Source: Parabacteroides sp. FAFU027
GTDB taxonomy: Bacteria; Bacteroidota; Bacteroidia; Bacteroidales; UBA7332
DNA length: 64,000 nt
Assembly (NCBI RefSeq): GCF_022808675.1
Contig: NZ_JAKZKV010000002.1
Location: 372,001 to 436,000 of the forward strand
Reading direction: 5' to 3'
Below the pieces are notes generated by a model. It searched no databases. It worked only from the letters and a program-made list of their open reading frames with translations, and was not told the origin of the DNA. A program made the position numbers and the translations under genes. Below are positions 1 through 9,568 of the stretch, piece after piece (the first letter of the stretch is position 1; each line of letters begins with the position of its first letter).

Positions 1-2
1 AT

Positions 3-377
3 ATCTATTATTTATATAAATGGACCTTCAACTTTAAGCACAATGGCTATCACATTAAGTGGAATACAGAGAACATCCCGGCAATGGGCAAGGTAGCAAA
101 AGAAATACTCCTTTCAATAATTACATTGGGGATCTATTATCCAATGGCGTGGATTCGACTATATGAATACTTTATCCACAAGACAGAATCGAATGTCGTG
201 GACAATCAGCAAATCCGTTTCGGATATGATATTGAGGCCAAAGATGATTATTTGTATTTGTGGAAACAGATATTATTGAGCATCGTCACTTTGGGAATCT
301 ATTATCCCTGGGCAATATCTAATGTCGGCAAACGAATATTGGACAAAACCTATATGGAGAAGATTGTAGTCGGATAA
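3..377 (+). CDS. DUF898 (YjgN-like) membrane protein, 5' end missing
   Basis: The reading frame is open from the left edge of the window, so the gene begins upstream and only the last ~124 codons are present. An internal ATG at 84 is not the likely start, because the preceding frame (YKWTFNFKHNGYHIKWNT) continues the same protein. Two near-identical hydrophobic segments, LLSIITLGIYYP and LLSIVTLGIYYP, about 50 residues apart are typical of the repeated membrane segments of DUF898/YjgN proteins, which are inner-membrane proteins of unknown function. A bidirectional terminator hairpin follows before the convergent infB gene. Family assignment rests on the repeated TLGIYYP motif; function is unknown. 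Confidence 0.7.
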   Translation: MYYLYKWTFNFKHNGYHIKWNTENIPAMGKVAKEILLSIITLGIYYPMAWIRLYEYFIHKTESNVVDNQQIRFGYDIEAKDDYLYLWKQILLSIVTLGIYYPWAISNVGKRILDKTYMEKIVVG

Positions 378-529
378 GGCGAAAAAACAGCTATCTGAAT
401 CATGTACTCTATCCCTCGTTTCCCAACAAGGGGTAAATGGCATAACGCTTTCAACGTTGAGAATAAAGCCACGATAAAATCGCTTTATCAATCACCCATC
501 GGTAGGAACCGAGGGTGATAACAAAACAC

Positions 530-568
530 AAAATCGGCTGCCGGAATAACCGACAGCCGATTTGTTTT
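530..568. terminator. Bidirectional terminator between the DUF898 gene and infB
   Basis: Stem AAATCGGCTG-CCGG pairs with CCGACAGCCGATTT across the loop AATAA, followed by TTTTT on the plus strand and preceded by an A-run that gives U-rich RNA on the minus strand. It lies between convergent genes and can serve both. Confidence 0.75.
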
Positions 569-617
569 TATGGGCAATTCACTTGGGGCGCTGAAGGCCT
601 CCGGTGAATGAGATTTA

Positions 618-3614
618 TTACAATGTACGGCTTACTTCTACCTCTTCGTAAGCTTCGATGATGTCGCCCACTTTCAGGTCGTTGTAGTTGTGAATATTCA
701 AACCACACTCATAGCCGAATGCCACCTCTTTCACATCGTCCTTGAAGCGTTTCAATGAACCGAGGTCTCCCGAGTAGATTACGATACCATCGCGGATCAG
801 GCGGATTTTCGAGTTACGTTTGATCTTACCTTCTTTAACCATACATCCGGCAACTGTACCGACTTTGGTGATTTTGAAGGTTTCACGCACTTCGAGCGTA
901 GCAACAGTCTCTTCCACAATATCCGGAGAAAGCATACCTTCCATCGCGGCTTTCACCTCTTCGATGGCTTTGTAGATCACAGAGTACTGACGGATGTCCA
1001 CACCCTCTTTCTCAGCCAGTCTGCGCGCACTTGCCGACGGACGTACCTGGAAGGCAATGATGATCGCATTTGAAGCGGCTGCCAGAGTGATATCCGATTC
1101 GGAAATCTGACCTACTGCTTTGTGGATTACATTTACTTCGATCTCTTCGGTTGAAAGCTTGATCAACGAATCCGACAATGCCTCTACAGAACCATCCACG
1201 TCACCTTTCACGATCACGTTAAGCTGCTGGAAGTTTCCGATCGCGATACGGCGGCCGATATCGTCCAGAGTAAGCAGTTTCTGAGTACGGAGTCCTTGCT
1301 CGCGCTGCAACTGCTCACGTTTAGTGGCAATTTCGCGGGCTTCCTGCTCTGATTCCAGTACGTGGAAGGTATCACCTGCCTGAGGAGCACCGTTCAGACC
1401 AAGGATCAATACCGGTTCAGCAGGTCCTGCCTCTTTCACGCGTTGGTTACGCTCGTTGAACATCGCTTTTACGCGGCCATAATGAGTACCGGCCAACACC
1501 ACATCACCCATTTTGAGGGTTCCGTTTGAAACCAATACAGTAGCCAGGTAACCACGACCTTTATCCAGTGACGATTCGATGATCGAACCGGTTGCACGTT
1601 TATTAGGATTAGCTTTAAGATCCAACATCTCCGCTTCAAGCAACACTTTCTCGAGCAGTTGGTCAATGTTGAGACCTTTTTTCGCGGAAATTTCCTGTGA
1701 CTGGTATTTACCACCCCAGTCTTCCACGAGGTAGTTCATGTTAGCCAGAGCCTCTTTGATCTTCTCTGGATTTGCACCCTGTTTGTCTATTTTATTGATG
1801 GCGAAAATCATCGGTACATTCGCTGCAGAAGCGTGGTTGATCGCCTCAATGGTCTGAGGCATCAGGCCGTCGTCAGCAGCAACGATGATAATCGCAACGT
1901 CAGTAACGTTTGCTCCACGGGCACGCATCGCTGTAAAGGCTTCGTGACCAGGAGTATCGAGGAAGGTTATCTTACGACCATCCGGCAGATCCACGTGGTA
2001 TGCACCGATGTGCTGCGTAATACCTCCGGCCTCACCGGCGATAACGTTTGCCTGGCGGATGTAGTCGAGCAATGAAGTCTTACCGTGGTCAACGTGACCC
2101 ATCACCGTTACGATTGGTGAACGCGGTTCGAGATCCTCTTCGCGGTCTTCCTCTTCGGCAATAGCCTCTACTACGTCGGCACTTACATATTCTGTTTTGA
2201 ATCCAAACTCCTCGGCAATAAGGTTGATCAGTTCCGCGTCGAGACGCATGTTGATCGACACCATTTTACCCACGCTCATACAAACGCTGATGACATCCAT
2301 TACCGAAACATCCATCATGTTTGCCAGGTCATTAACCGTTACGAATTCGGTCAACTTGATTACCTGTTTTTCGAGCATTTCCTGTTCTTCCATCTCACTA
2401 CGACGGGTAGATACAGCATCCCGTTTTTCACGACGGTATTTTGCTCCTTTTGATTTGGTTTTGGTAGTCAGGCGGGCAAGCGTCTCTTTGATCTGCTTTT
2501 GTACATCCTCTTCGCTCACCTCAGCCTTGATTGGTCTTTTGAATTTCGGCTGATGCGGTTGTTTTGCACCCTGCTGCTGTTGTCTGTTATCAGGACGGCT
2601 ACCACCGGCGTTCGTTTGAGCACCGGTCTTCTCGATGTCCACTTTTTCACGCTTGATGCGGTCGCGTTTTTTCTTCGCGTCTGCTGATGCATTCGCACCC
2701 TGACCTTGCTGGGCTCCCTGCTGACTAGGTCTGTTCTGACCTTGTTGCTGGCCCTGTCCCTGAGCACCTGGCGCAGGTTTTTTCAGGTCAACGCGTTGTT
2801 TATCTTTGGCTTCACGCTCTTTGCGTTTTTCCTCTTTTGATTTTTTCTTCGGACGGGTAGTCTGGTTCAAAGCACCCAGGTCGATTTTTGTCACCACCTT
2901 GATGTTTGATTCAAACTTCGGTTTGTTGAGACGGAAAGGCTCGTCACTGTCATCCGAAGATGCTTCTTCGCTTACAGTCTGGCTATCAGAGTCATCATTA
3001 TTGTCTGAATCTTCGTCCGGTCCTTCGAAGCTTTCTTCTTCATCGTAGTCTTCTTCGAATACCTCCTCTTCGACTTTCTTTGGTTCTGATTTAGGAGCCT
3101 CTTCCACTTTCACCGGTTCAGGTTTTACTTCGATTGCCTGGGGAGCCGGGGCAACCTCTTCTTTCTTCTCCGGTTCAGCTTTTACTACCGGTTGTTCGGC
3201 ACGAGCAGGCTGAGCAGCAGGCGCTGCCGGTTTCTTGTTCAGGTCATCCAGATTGATTTTACCTACTTCTTTAAATTTAGGCTTAAACTCGTCCGGAACC
3301 GAAGTCTTGATTTCAGTCGGTGCTGCCGGTTTCGCCGGAGCAGGTGCCGGAGCGGGTGCTGGTGCCGGAGTCGGCTCTATAGAAACGGTTTCCTTATGTT
3401 TCTCCTTGTGGAAACGCTCCTGGATAATTTTTTCAGATTCCTGTTTCAGGCTCTTATCTTTACTAAACTCTTTGACGAGCAGCGCAAACTCATCATCACT
3501 GATTTTCGCGTTGGGGTTAGCCTCAACGGTAAATCCTTTTTTATGCAGAAACTCGACAACGGTCTGGATTCCTACGTTTAAGTCTTTGGTTACTTTGTTT
3601 AATCTTATCGACAT
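618..3614 (-). CDS. infB: Translation initiation factor IF-2
   Basis: IF-2 is the GTPase that places fMet-tRNA in the ribosomal P site. The 998-residue protein has the expected long N-terminal region: an IF2_N-type helix domain at the start ([15 protein letters not shown]), then a low-complexity linker rich in Ala-Pro repeats, acidic stretches and Gln/Gly around residues 80-350. A second IF2_N domain and the GTPase core follow, with GHVDHGKTS (G1), DTPGHEAF (G3) and NKID (G4), then the C-terminal barrel domains. It is the last gene of rimP-nusA-infB, the classical order; 58 bases separate it from nusA. The start codon has no good alternative and gives a standard N-terminus. Length is typical for Bacteroidota. 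Confidence 0.97.
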   Translation of the reverse strand: MSIRLNKVTKDLNVGIQTVVEFLHKKGFTVEANPNAKISDDEFALLVKEFSKDKSLKQESEKIIQERFHKEKHKETVSIEPTPAPAPAPAPAPAKPAAPTEIKTSVPDEFKPKFKEVGKINLDDLNKKPAAPAAQPARAEQPVVKAEPEKKEEVAPAPQAIEVKPEPVKVEEAPKSEPKKVEEEVFEEDYDEEESFEGPDEDSDNNDDSDSQTVSEEASSDDSDEPFRLNKPKFESNIKVVTKIDLGALNQTTRPKKKSKEEKRKEREAKDKQRVDLKKPAPGAQGQGQQQGQNRPSQQGAQQGQGANASADAKKKRDRIKREKVDIEKTGAQTNAGGSRPDNRQQQQGAKQPHQPKFKRPIKAEVSEEDVQKQIKETLARLTTKTKSKGAKYRREKRDAVSTRRSEMEEQEMLEKQVIKLTEFVTVNDLANMMDVSVMDVISVCMSVGKMVSINMRLDAELINLIAEEFGFKTEYVSADVVEAIAEEEDREEDLEPRSPIVTVMGHVDHGKTSLLDYIRQANVIAGEAGGITQHIGAYHVDLPDGRKITFLDTPGHEAFTAMRARGANVTDVAIIIVAADDGLMPQTIEAINHASAANVPMIFAINKIDKQGANPEKIKEALANMNYLVEDWGGKYQSQEISAKKGLNIDQLLEKVLLEAEMLDLKANPNKRATGSIIESSLDKGRGYLATVLVSNGTLKMGDVVLAGTHYGRVKAMFNERNQRVKEAGPAEPVLILGLNGAPQAGDTFHVLESEQEAREIATKREQLQREQGLRTQKLLTLDDIGRRIAIGNFQQLNVIVKGDVDGSVEALSDSLIKLSTEEIEVNVIHKAVGQISESDITLAAASNAIIIAFQVRPSASARRLAEKEGVDIRQYSVIYKAIEEVKAAMEGMLSPDIVEETVATLEVRETFKITKVGTVAGCMVKEGKIKRNSKIRLIRDGIVIYSGDLGSLKRFKDDVKEVAFGYECGLNIHNYNDLKVGDIIEAYEEVEVSRTL

Positions 3615-3672
3615 ATCTTTGCTCCCTTGGTCGCTTTGTTATGGTTAAAAAATGGTGATTTACATGGCTTCA

Positions 3673-4926
3673 TTAGTCTTCAAATTCAGCCTTAAGGATA
3701 TTCATCACCTCATCTACGGTATCCTCTTCAAGGTCGGCTTTCTCAATAAGCACTTCTCTCGGAGTTGAAAGTACAGCTTTCGCGGTAGCGCAACCGATGC
3801 TTTTCAGGGCATCAATTACCCATACATCGATTTCGTCAGAGAATTCATCCAAATAGATATCTTCTTCTTCGCTCTCTTCGATGTCGCGGTAAACGTCGAT
3901 GGTGTATTCGGTCAACATCGATGCCAGCTTGATGTTCATACCGCCTTTACCAATCGCCAATGAAACCTCTTCCGGTTTCAGGAACACTTCCGCCTTTTTC
4001 TCCTCTTCATTTACACGGATAGAAGAGATTTTAGCAGGACTCAATGCACGCTGGATAAACAGCGAGATGTTGGCAGTGTAGTTAATCACGTCGATATTTT
4101 CGTTACGCAACTCGCGCACAATACCGTGAATACGTGAACCTTTCACCCCCACACATGCACCAACCGGGTCGATACGGTCGTCAAACGACTCTACCGCCAC
4201 TTTGGCTCTTTCGCCCGGGATACGGGCAATTTTCTTAATCAATATCAGTCCGTCGTTGATCTCTGGCACTTCCAGTTCAAACAGACGCTGAAGGAAGAGC
4301 GGAGAAGTACGTGACAGAATGATTTTCGGGTTATTGTTTTTGTTTTCAACGCGGGCAATCACAGCACGCACGATTTCGCCTTTGCGGTAGAAGTCTGCCG
4401 GAATTTGCTCGGTTTTCGGCAGCAACAGCTCGTTGCCTTCGTCGTCGAGAATGAGCATCTCCTTTTTCCAGGTCTGATAAACTTCGCCACTAGCGATTTG
4501 GCCAATCATGTCTTTGTACTTGTTGTACAAAGTGTCTTTTTGCAGCTCCATAATCTTCGAAGCCAGTGTCTGGCGAAGGTTCAGGATAGCACGACGGCCG
4601 AAATTCTGGAAAAATACCTCATCAGAAACCTCTTCGCCCACTTCATAGTCAGCGTCGATTTTTTTAGCTTCAGAGAGGGAAATTTGCAGGTTCGAATCTT
4701 CGAAATCCTCATCAGATACCACCTCGCGGTTTCTCCAGATTTCAAAGTCTCCTTTGTCGGGGTTGATGATGATATTGTAATTCTCATCGGTGCCAAACAT
4801 CTTAGCAATCACATTGCGGAATGACTCCTCCAGAACGCTGACCATGGTTGTTCTGTCGATGTTCTTCAAATCTTTGAATTCAGCAAATGTATCAACCATG
4901 CTGATAATTTCCTCTTTCTTGGCCAT
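3673..4926 (-). CDS. nusA: Transcription termination/antitermination factor NusA
   Basis: NusA binds RNA polymerase and nascent RNA and modulates pausing, termination and antitermination. The 417-residue protein has the N-terminal polymerase-binding domain (residues ~1-125), an S1 domain (~130-200), and two KH domains, visible as the KGSRIHGIVREL and IGKGGMNIKLAS segments (GxxG signatures). A short acidic C-terminus with one helix-hairpin-helix-like segment (IDALKSIGCATAKAVLS) follows; the two full acidic repeats of E. coli NusA are absent, as is normal in this phylum. One base separates it from rimP, so the two are translationally coupled within the rimP-nusA-infB operon. Confidence 0.96.
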   Translation of the reverse strand: MAKKEEIISMVDTFAEFKDLKNIDRTTMVSVLEESFRNVIAKMFGTDENYNIIINPDKGDFEIWRNREVVSDEDFEDSNLQISLSEAKKIDADYEVGEEVSDEVFFQNFGRRAILNLRQTLASKIMELQKDTLYNKYKDMIGQIASGEVYQTWKKEMLILDDEGNELLLPKTEQIPADFYRKGEIVRAVIARVENKNNNPKIILSRTSPLFLQRLFELEVPEINDGLILIKKIARIPGERAKVAVESFDDRIDPVGACVGVKGSRIHGIVRELRNENIDVINYTANISLFIQRALSPAKISSIRVNEEEKKAEVFLKPEEVSLAIGKGGMNIKLASMLTEYTIDVYRDIEESEEEDIYLDEFSDEIDVWVIDALKSIGCATAKAVLSTPREVLIEKADLEEDTVDEVMNILKAEFED

Positions 4927-4927
4927 C

Positions 4928-5395
4928 TTACTTAAATCTGATTAGATATTTACAATGTTTAATTTCTTCGTATTTAAAGCTGAGGTTTGATTCTACCTCT
5001 TTTTTGCGCTTCTCGCCTTCGATTTTCACTTTTACCAGAGTAGTTACGGTGAAATTCTCCTCGTTAGCATCTTTCAAAACGCCAGTAAGTTTGCGTCCGT
5101 CTTTGGTGAGGACTTCTACTTCGTTACCAATATTCATTTGATACTGGCGTAATACCTTGAACGGCTGCGTAACACCTGCAGAACCCACTTCCAGTTCGTA
5201 ATCCTCCACCTCGCGGTCGATTCTCGATTCGATGAGACGGGTCAGTTTTACACATTCTTCGATATCGATACCCTCCTCGCTGTCAATCTCAACAACGATG
5301 GCGTTGCCCGGACGAACCATCACGTCCACCAAAAAGCTTTCGGACTCCGCCAGCCCCTCTTCTACAATTGCTTTGACTAATTGTTTGTCAATCAT
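4928..5395 (-). CDS. rimP: Ribosome maturation factor RimP
   Basis: RimP is needed for late assembly of the 30S ribosomal subunit. The 155-residue protein has the two-domain RimP shape: an N-terminal alpha/beta domain with the motif YELEVGSAGVTQPF (corresponding to the conserved EVSSPGLxRPL), and a C-terminal SH3-like domain (VLTKDGRKLTGVLKDA). The family motif is slightly altered here (SAG instead of SPG). It is the first gene of the operon; a good Bacteroidota promoter lies about 70 bases upstream and the leader contains a GC-rich hairpin. Confidence 0.93.
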   Translation of the reverse strand: MIDKQLVKAIVEEGLAESESFLVDVMVRPGNAIVVEIDSEEGIDIEECVKLTRLIESRIDREVEDYELEVGSAGVTQPFKVLRQYQMNIGNEVEVLTKDGRKLTGVLKDANEENFTVTTLVKVKIEGEKRKKEVESNLSFKYEEIKHCKYLIRFK

Positions 5396-5426
5396 TTTAC
5401 AATCTATACGTTTAAGAATGAAAGAA

Positions 5427-5443
5427 GGGGGCTACTCGCCCCC
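5427..5443 (-). promoter_or_regulatory. GC-rich hairpin in the rimP-nusA-infB leader
   Basis: GGGGGC and GCCCCC flank a five-base loop within the predicted 5' leader between the promoter and the rimP start. The stem is all G-C. On the transcript it is followed by a pyrimidine-rich stretch (TTCTTTC) rather than a clean U-run, so it could be a weak attenuator, a stabilising 5' structure, or a terminator-like remnant. Confidence 0.4.
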
Positions 5444-5466
5444 TTTCCCTGTCTTCAATTCGACTG

Positions 5467-5497
5467 CAAAGATAGTAATAATTGGTTTATTTCCAAA
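5467..5497 (-). promoter_or_regulatory. Promoter of rimP-nusA-infB
   Basis: On the minus strand TTTG (5494-5497) is followed after 19 bases by TATCTTTG (5467-5474), an exact match to the Bacteroidota -33/-7 consensus. Transcription would start near 5460, giving a leader of roughly 65 bases. Confidence 0.7.
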
Positions 5498-5555
5498 ACA
5501 TTCTGTGTTTTTTAGGCGAATTGAGCGTTTTGCACAGCTTCTATTTCTTTGACAT

Positions 5556-7589
5556 TTAAAACTTCCAGCGCAACAAAAGATAAATATCACTTTTCTTATT
5601 CCCCTGAATAGCTTCGAGCCCGCTACCAATCACCTCCCGGTCCCGGTAAACCGTTTGTGCAAATTTCAACCAGCAGGAGAGTTTATCATTAAACTCATAC
5701 CTGAAATTAGCCATCCAGCGATATCCCTTTCCATAAAACGAAGGGAAAGAAAATGCATAAAGCACACTTTTCTCATAGGCGTAAACAGCATTGTTATAGC
5801 CACCTGTATCGAAAATCATCAATTGAAAATCACTAGACAAGGGAAGCCCTCCCCACTTCTTGCTTATGCTTTGCGATATAGCAAACCCTTCCCCAGGAGA
5901 ACTCATCTCCTCTTTGTAACGATTGTAGTCGATGGAGGTTTGCAGCTTCACTGTTTTACCCATTGAGTATTCACACTGCCAACGCAAACGCTGCGTATCG
6001 TATTTCTCCGTTTGGTAAAGAATTGTTTCCCCGGGAACATCTTTCTCTTTTTCCTTGTAACGGTATCGCAAACTCATTTGCAGATTATCACTCATCGTGT
6101 ATTCCACCTGTAACATACCATCAAAACCGGAAGAGGGTTGGCTTACGCCATATTTCAACCAGGGAAAACGAAACAGGTCTGCATAACCTCTCACCAGCCA
6201 TTTGCTTTTGGGGCGCCATTCCGCACCCCAGTACACACCCTGTTCATTTTGCGTCCGGCTTGACTCGGCAAATGATGCACTGTAATAAGCGTGATACGAC
6301 TGGGAATAACTTCGTTGAAGAATACTGGCACTAAATCTGGATGAAGCCCTGATTTGCATGCCGTTCAGGGTCGCCAGCGAACCATTGCCACAAATGGCCG
6401 TTTCGCCAAGAAAAGACAACCGCCCGATGCGGTATTGATAATCAATACTAAAGTCTGAGTTTTCCTTCCCCCTGAAATCAAAAAAGTTATCTCTTCGGGC
6501 TTCCGGAATGACGGGCTTATCGAAAAAGTAGTGCAACGCCGTAACCCCAACCTTAAGTCGCCCGAATCGTCTTTGCCAGTTGGCTCCCAGCAGCGACATG
6601 GTAAAAGCATTCCGTTGCTTCAAATCATTTTCGGTATTGAAATAGGAGTCGGATTTCAGGCTGGTCAGCACAGAGTCGTTTAATGTCGCTGCCGCTTTCC
6701 TGACGGAGGCAAATGCCGTGATTTGATTTTTCCCCCATTCATAGGTCATGGCAGCGCCTTGTAGGTAGTTGATTTCATCGGTTGAGTAATGACGAGAAAT
6801 ACCCTCAGCCCGGGCGCCAATATTGGTAGCTATAATGCTTTTACTCAGGGCAAAATTAGTATTCATCACCAATCCCTGCCCGAAGTTAAGCTTGTAATGC
6901 CCCAATGCCAGACGTTTTAGACTTCCAATATCTTTGAGGAGTAAGTGAAACGAATAAAAACCATCGCGAACCCTCTCTCCGGCGTCTTTTTCGACAAGAA
7001 AACCCATTTGCAGTTTATTTCCCGCATTGAAGTCATATTTGACAAACGAATAAGGCGGTAAACCCAGGTATCGATTGATATCTGTAGAGTCTTGCGCTGA
7101 CCGATAACCCTCTTTTCGGTTGAGATTCGAATCAAAACGAAGATATAGACGACTATTTCCTCTTTGAAAAAGCCTTTTCCAGTCAATCTCTTCTCTCTTC
7201 TTTTCCGGTGGCCCCAGATACACGAAAGGCAACAGCCGTTTTATTGTTTCCTGGTCGAGATCTTTCACCAGTTTAAGCTCGTAGATTGATTTCATAGGCC
7301 CTGAGATATAGAGGTAGGCCAGGATATTTTCAACTTGCTCATCGCTCAGAAACGGAAGCTGTTCAAGCTGTTCTTTGCGGATTTGATTGATATTAAACGG
7401 GTGTTCATGAATATCGGACAACTGTTCATAAAGAGTGTTGATATTTTGTTCATTTTCTGTTGATTCAGCAATCTCCTGAACAAAACCAGCCCAGCCACTA
7501 TCATCTTTCTCAAGCTCTTGCGAGAATAGAGTAGTTATCAACAGACAGTTGATAAAAGCTATAATCCATCTGTTCATAAACATGTTCAA
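5556..7589 (-). CDS. Outer-membrane beta-barrel protein with N-terminal helix-hairpin-helix domain
   Basis: A signal peptide (residues ~1-23, hydrophobic FINCLLITTLFSQ) is followed by a ComEA-like helix-hairpin-helix region (~50-125: HPFNINQIRKEQLEQLPFLS and a second similar unit PMKSIYELKLVKDLDQETI). The rest, ~140-677, is rich in alternating aromatic beta-strands and ends in LLLRWKF, the C-terminal aromatic residue expected of an outer-membrane barrel. Such HhH-barrel fusions are common in Bacteroidota, where the HhH part is probably a periplasmic module, not a DNA binder; no function is established. The start overlaps the end of the upstream barrel gene by four bases (ATGA), so the two are co-translated. 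Confidence 0.75.
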   Translation of the reverse strand: MNMFMNRWIIAFINCLLITTLFSQELEKDDSGWAGFVQEIAESTENEQNINTLYEQLSDIHEHPFNINQIRKEQLEQLPFLSDEQVENILAYLYISGPMKSIYELKLVKDLDQETIKRLLPFVYLGPPEKKREEIDWKRLFQRGNSRLYLRFDSNLNRKEGYRSAQDSTDINRYLGLPPYSFVKYDFNAGNKLQMGFLVEKDAGERVRDGFYSFHLLLKDIGSLKRLALGHYKLNFGQGLVMNTNFALSKSIIATNIGARAEGISRHYSTDEINYLQGAAMTYEWGKNQITAFASVRKAAATLNDSVLTSLKSDSYFNTENDLKQRNAFTMSLLGANWQRRFGRLKVGVTALHYFFDKPVIPEARRDNFFDFRGKENSDFSIDYQYRIGRLSFLGETAICGNGSLATLNGMQIRASSRFSASILQRSYSQSYHAYYSASFAESSRTQNEQGVYWGAEWRPKSKWLVRGYADLFRFPWLKYGVSQPSSGFDGMLQVEYTMSDNLQMSLRYRYKEKEKDVPGETILYQTEKYDTQRLRWQCEYSMGKTVKLQTSIDYNRYKEEMSSPGEGFAISQSISKKWGGLPLSSDFQLMIFDTGGYNNAVYAYEKSVLYAFSFPSFYGKGYRWMANFRYEFNDKLSCWLKFAQTVYRDREVIGSGLEAIQGNKKSDIYLLLRWKF

Positions 7590-8392
7590 AACTTATATTG
7601 CATGGAAAATAAAGTGTGAAATCCCAATACAGTGTGATACACAGAGGCTAAATCGAACACAAAACGAGAGACCCGGTATCCAATACCGAAAGTCGGGCGA
7701 TAAGGTCGGCCAATCAACCCAATCCGTAAAGGAATTTCTTTAAGGGGCAAATATTCGCATCCAAGCTTGAATACTACCGGCTCCTCCGTATTCTTCTCGA
7801 CTTCCGAAACCAGCTTCAGCTCTTTAGCTGCCTGATATTTCACACCAAATCGCAAAGTAAGTGGAGGCGAATAGTCATCACGCTGTGTTTTATACGAGGT
7901 TCCGACAAGATTTTCAGCAACAATACCCAGTTGAATCTTCTCTACAGGACTAACCAGCAATCCGACATCAGCAGACAACGCCGATTTAGTTCCTTCATCA
8001 GCGGACATATTGTAAGAGAAATAATTAAACCGGACTCCAAACGAAGAACCGGCAAACAAACGCTTTGACAACTGCCCGGCAAACCGCGTCTCCCCGTATT
8101 TATCATATCCAAAATTAGAAACAGCAACGCCGGCATCAAGTATGCCATTTCTCCAGACTGCCGTTACGGTTACCTGTGACAACTCTTTTATCCCGTAATC
8201 ATTTTCATAGTGAATCGCAACATTGCTTTCATCTTGCAGAGAAACACCTCCGGGATTGACTATGGATGCAACCGGAGAGACAACAAACCCCATCGCCACA
8301 GTACCAGCATCAACGAGGGATGTATTATTGGACGCAAAGCAGATTTGACCAACCAATAGACCTACTACAATTATTTTTACCCTACCCTTCAT
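7586..8392 (-). CDS. Small outer-membrane barrel protein, PorV/FadL-like
   Basis: A signal peptide (to ~residue 20, VGQICFA) is followed by ~245 residues of amphipathic strands ending in SMQYKF with a terminal Phe. The early segment (SLVDAGTVAMGFVVSPVA, then IVNPGGVSLQ) resembles the N-terminus of PorV/PorQ/FadL-type barrels in Bacteroidota, but the protein is shorter than PorV or PorQ (about 330-400 residues). It overlaps the downstream HhH-barrel gene by four bases and the pair forms an operon. A role in outer-membrane assembly or secretion is inference only. Confidence 0.65.
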   Translation of the reverse strand: MKGRVKIIVVGLLVGQICFASNNTSLVDAGTVAMGFVVSPVASIVNPGGVSLQDESNVAIHYENDYGIKELSQVTVTAVWRNGILDAGVAVSNFGYDKYGETRFAGQLSKRLFAGSSFGVRFNYFSYNMSADEGTKSALSADVGLLVSPVEKIQLGIVAENLVGTSYKTQRDDYSPPLTLRFGVKYQAAKELKLVSEVEKNTEEPVVFKLGCEYLPLKEIPLRIGLIGRPYRPTFGIGYRVSRFVFDLASVYHTVLGFHTLFSMQYKF

Positions 8393-8563
8393 TCGTTTCC
8401 AAAATTTATTTCTCCAAATATATAAATATTGTACTTATCTAAAAATATATACTGCAATAAATTCACTTTCCGGAAATCAGACAGGAAACATACAAATAAA
8501 CCTTTGAACAACAGCCCCGCTGTGAATTTACTAAAAATCAAAGATTTAATTCAGGCAAATCGC

Positions 8564-8571
8564 TATATTTG
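8564..8571 (+). promoter_or_regulatory. -7 promoter element of the small secreted protein gene
   Basis: TATATTTG matches the Bacteroidota TAnnTTTG element; it lies ~57 bases before the start codon of the gene at 8628. No clear -33 element is visible. Confidence 0.5.
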
Positions 8572-8627
8572 CAGGCTTAACCCCAGAACCTGGAGAGACA
8601 GAAAACCTAAAACCTTATATTCAGATG

Positions 8628-8900
8628 ATGAGAAAAAGAATTTCAACCGCCCTGGCCGCATTCGCCATAGTATCGGTGACTGCATTTGCCCAACAAGACA
8701 TCCACCCGTTACCCCATAAATTGCAGCGTTACCGGGTTGAGCATGGCGAAACAGTTGTCCTGGTCAGATTAAAAGATGCGAATTGCACTGCTTCCAGAAG
8801 TGCATACAAAAAAACACTGGCCCACAAAAAGCAACAGGGCATTATCACAAGCAAACCATTAGCCAAAAACGAAACAAAGGCCTCTTACCAGAGCCTGTAA
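8628..8900 (+). CDS. Small secreted protein of unknown function
   Basis: A 90-residue protein starting MRKRISTALAAFA (an ATG three bases earlier is also possible). Residues 1-22 form a signal peptide with likely cleavage after AFA. The mature part is basic, with two short lysine-rich segments and one cysteine, and contains no recognisable domain. It stands alone between two divergent or convergent gene groups, with its own promoter element and a strong bidirectional terminator downstream. I do not recognise a family. Confidence 0.6.
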   Translation: MRKRISTALAAFAIVSVTAFAQQDIHPLPHKLQRYRVEHGETVVLVRLKDANCTASRSAYKKTLAHKKQQGIITSKPLAKNETKASYQSL

Positions 8901-8914
8901 TTGAGATATAAAAA

Positions 8915-8955
8915 CATGAACAGCCGCAGGAGATATCCCCCTGCGGCTGTTCATG
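8915..8955. terminator. Bidirectional terminator hairpin
   Basis: A perfect 16-base stem (CATGAACAGCCGCAGG with its complement) around a 9-base loop, followed by TTTAT, lies between the convergent small secreted gene and pabC. Confidence 0.7.
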
Positions 8956-8971
8956 TTTATATAAGCGACTA

Positions 8972-9568
8972 TCAGCGAAAGATCCGGCTGATGGGAATTT
9001 CAATCGCCTCCTCCAATCCCAGCATAGCATTGATAATGATAACCGACTCTGCCTGGAAAAGTTTATCAACTGTAATATCTTCTTCGACAACAACAAGCTG
9101 ATCAAGCAGTTGCCTGCGGCGTGTACCTTTCAGCAGGCAATGCGCCGGAGTCGCTAACCTATCCTTATACCGGACCACAACATTAGCATAACTGATATCA
9201 GTTACAAAACCATTTTTGATGATAAGAATTTCATCTGCGGTGCCTTTTTGTTTAACCAATTCATTCAAAGCCGTTCGATCTGCCCATTTCAGGTGGTAAT
9301 CAATATTATCCTCATAGACAAGTTGCAGTGAACCGATTTTTCTGGAAGAATAATGATCAAACCCAACTTCACGAACCTGCGTATCATATATAATCCGCCC
9401 TTTCACAATACCCTTCCGGTATTCAGCCGGAATTTCAATTGTTTCAAAATCCACACTGAAGGCTTTCCCAAACAGCTCCATGGTACTATCATCCATGCGC
9501 TGCCGGTGATAAGCCGCATTCATCCATTGACCATTAACAATACGAACCGATTCAAGTAAAAGGGACAT
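8972..9568 (-). CDS. pabC: Aminotransferase class IV, probable aminodeoxychorismate lyase
   Basis: PabC converts 4-amino-4-deoxychorismate to p-aminobenzoate in folate synthesis, using PLP. The ~198-residue protein has fold-type IV features: the candidate PLP lysine in YHLKWADR, the segment DEILIIKNGFVTDISYANVV, and the late TPAHCLLKGTRRRQLL. It is short for the family (usually 250-290) because the N-terminal domain is reduced, as in many Bacteroidota homologues. The start MSLLLESVR at 9568 is preferred over an ATG 12 bases upstream, though either overlaps the end of pabB. That overlap and the partner gene support the folate role. Confidence 0.8.
   Translation of the reverse strand: MSLLLESVRIVNGQWMNAAYHRQRMDDSTMELFGKAFSVDFETIEIPAEYRKGIVKGRIIYDTQVREVGFDHYSSRKIGSLQLVYEDNIDYHLKWADRTALNELVKQKGTADEILIIKNGFVTDISYANVVVRYKDRLATPAHCLLKGTRRRQLLDQLVVVEEDITVDKLFQAESVIIINAMLGLEEAIEIPISRIFR

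Noticed and set aside
1833-3648. Several plus-strand open frames opposite infB
   Set aside because: They are mirror frames of the GC-rich, Ala-Pro repeat region of infB; no promoters, no family likeness.
8429-8719. 96-codon frame overlapping the small secreted protein gene
   Set aside because: Overlaps a gene with a proper signal peptide and promoter, and is read through its promoter region.
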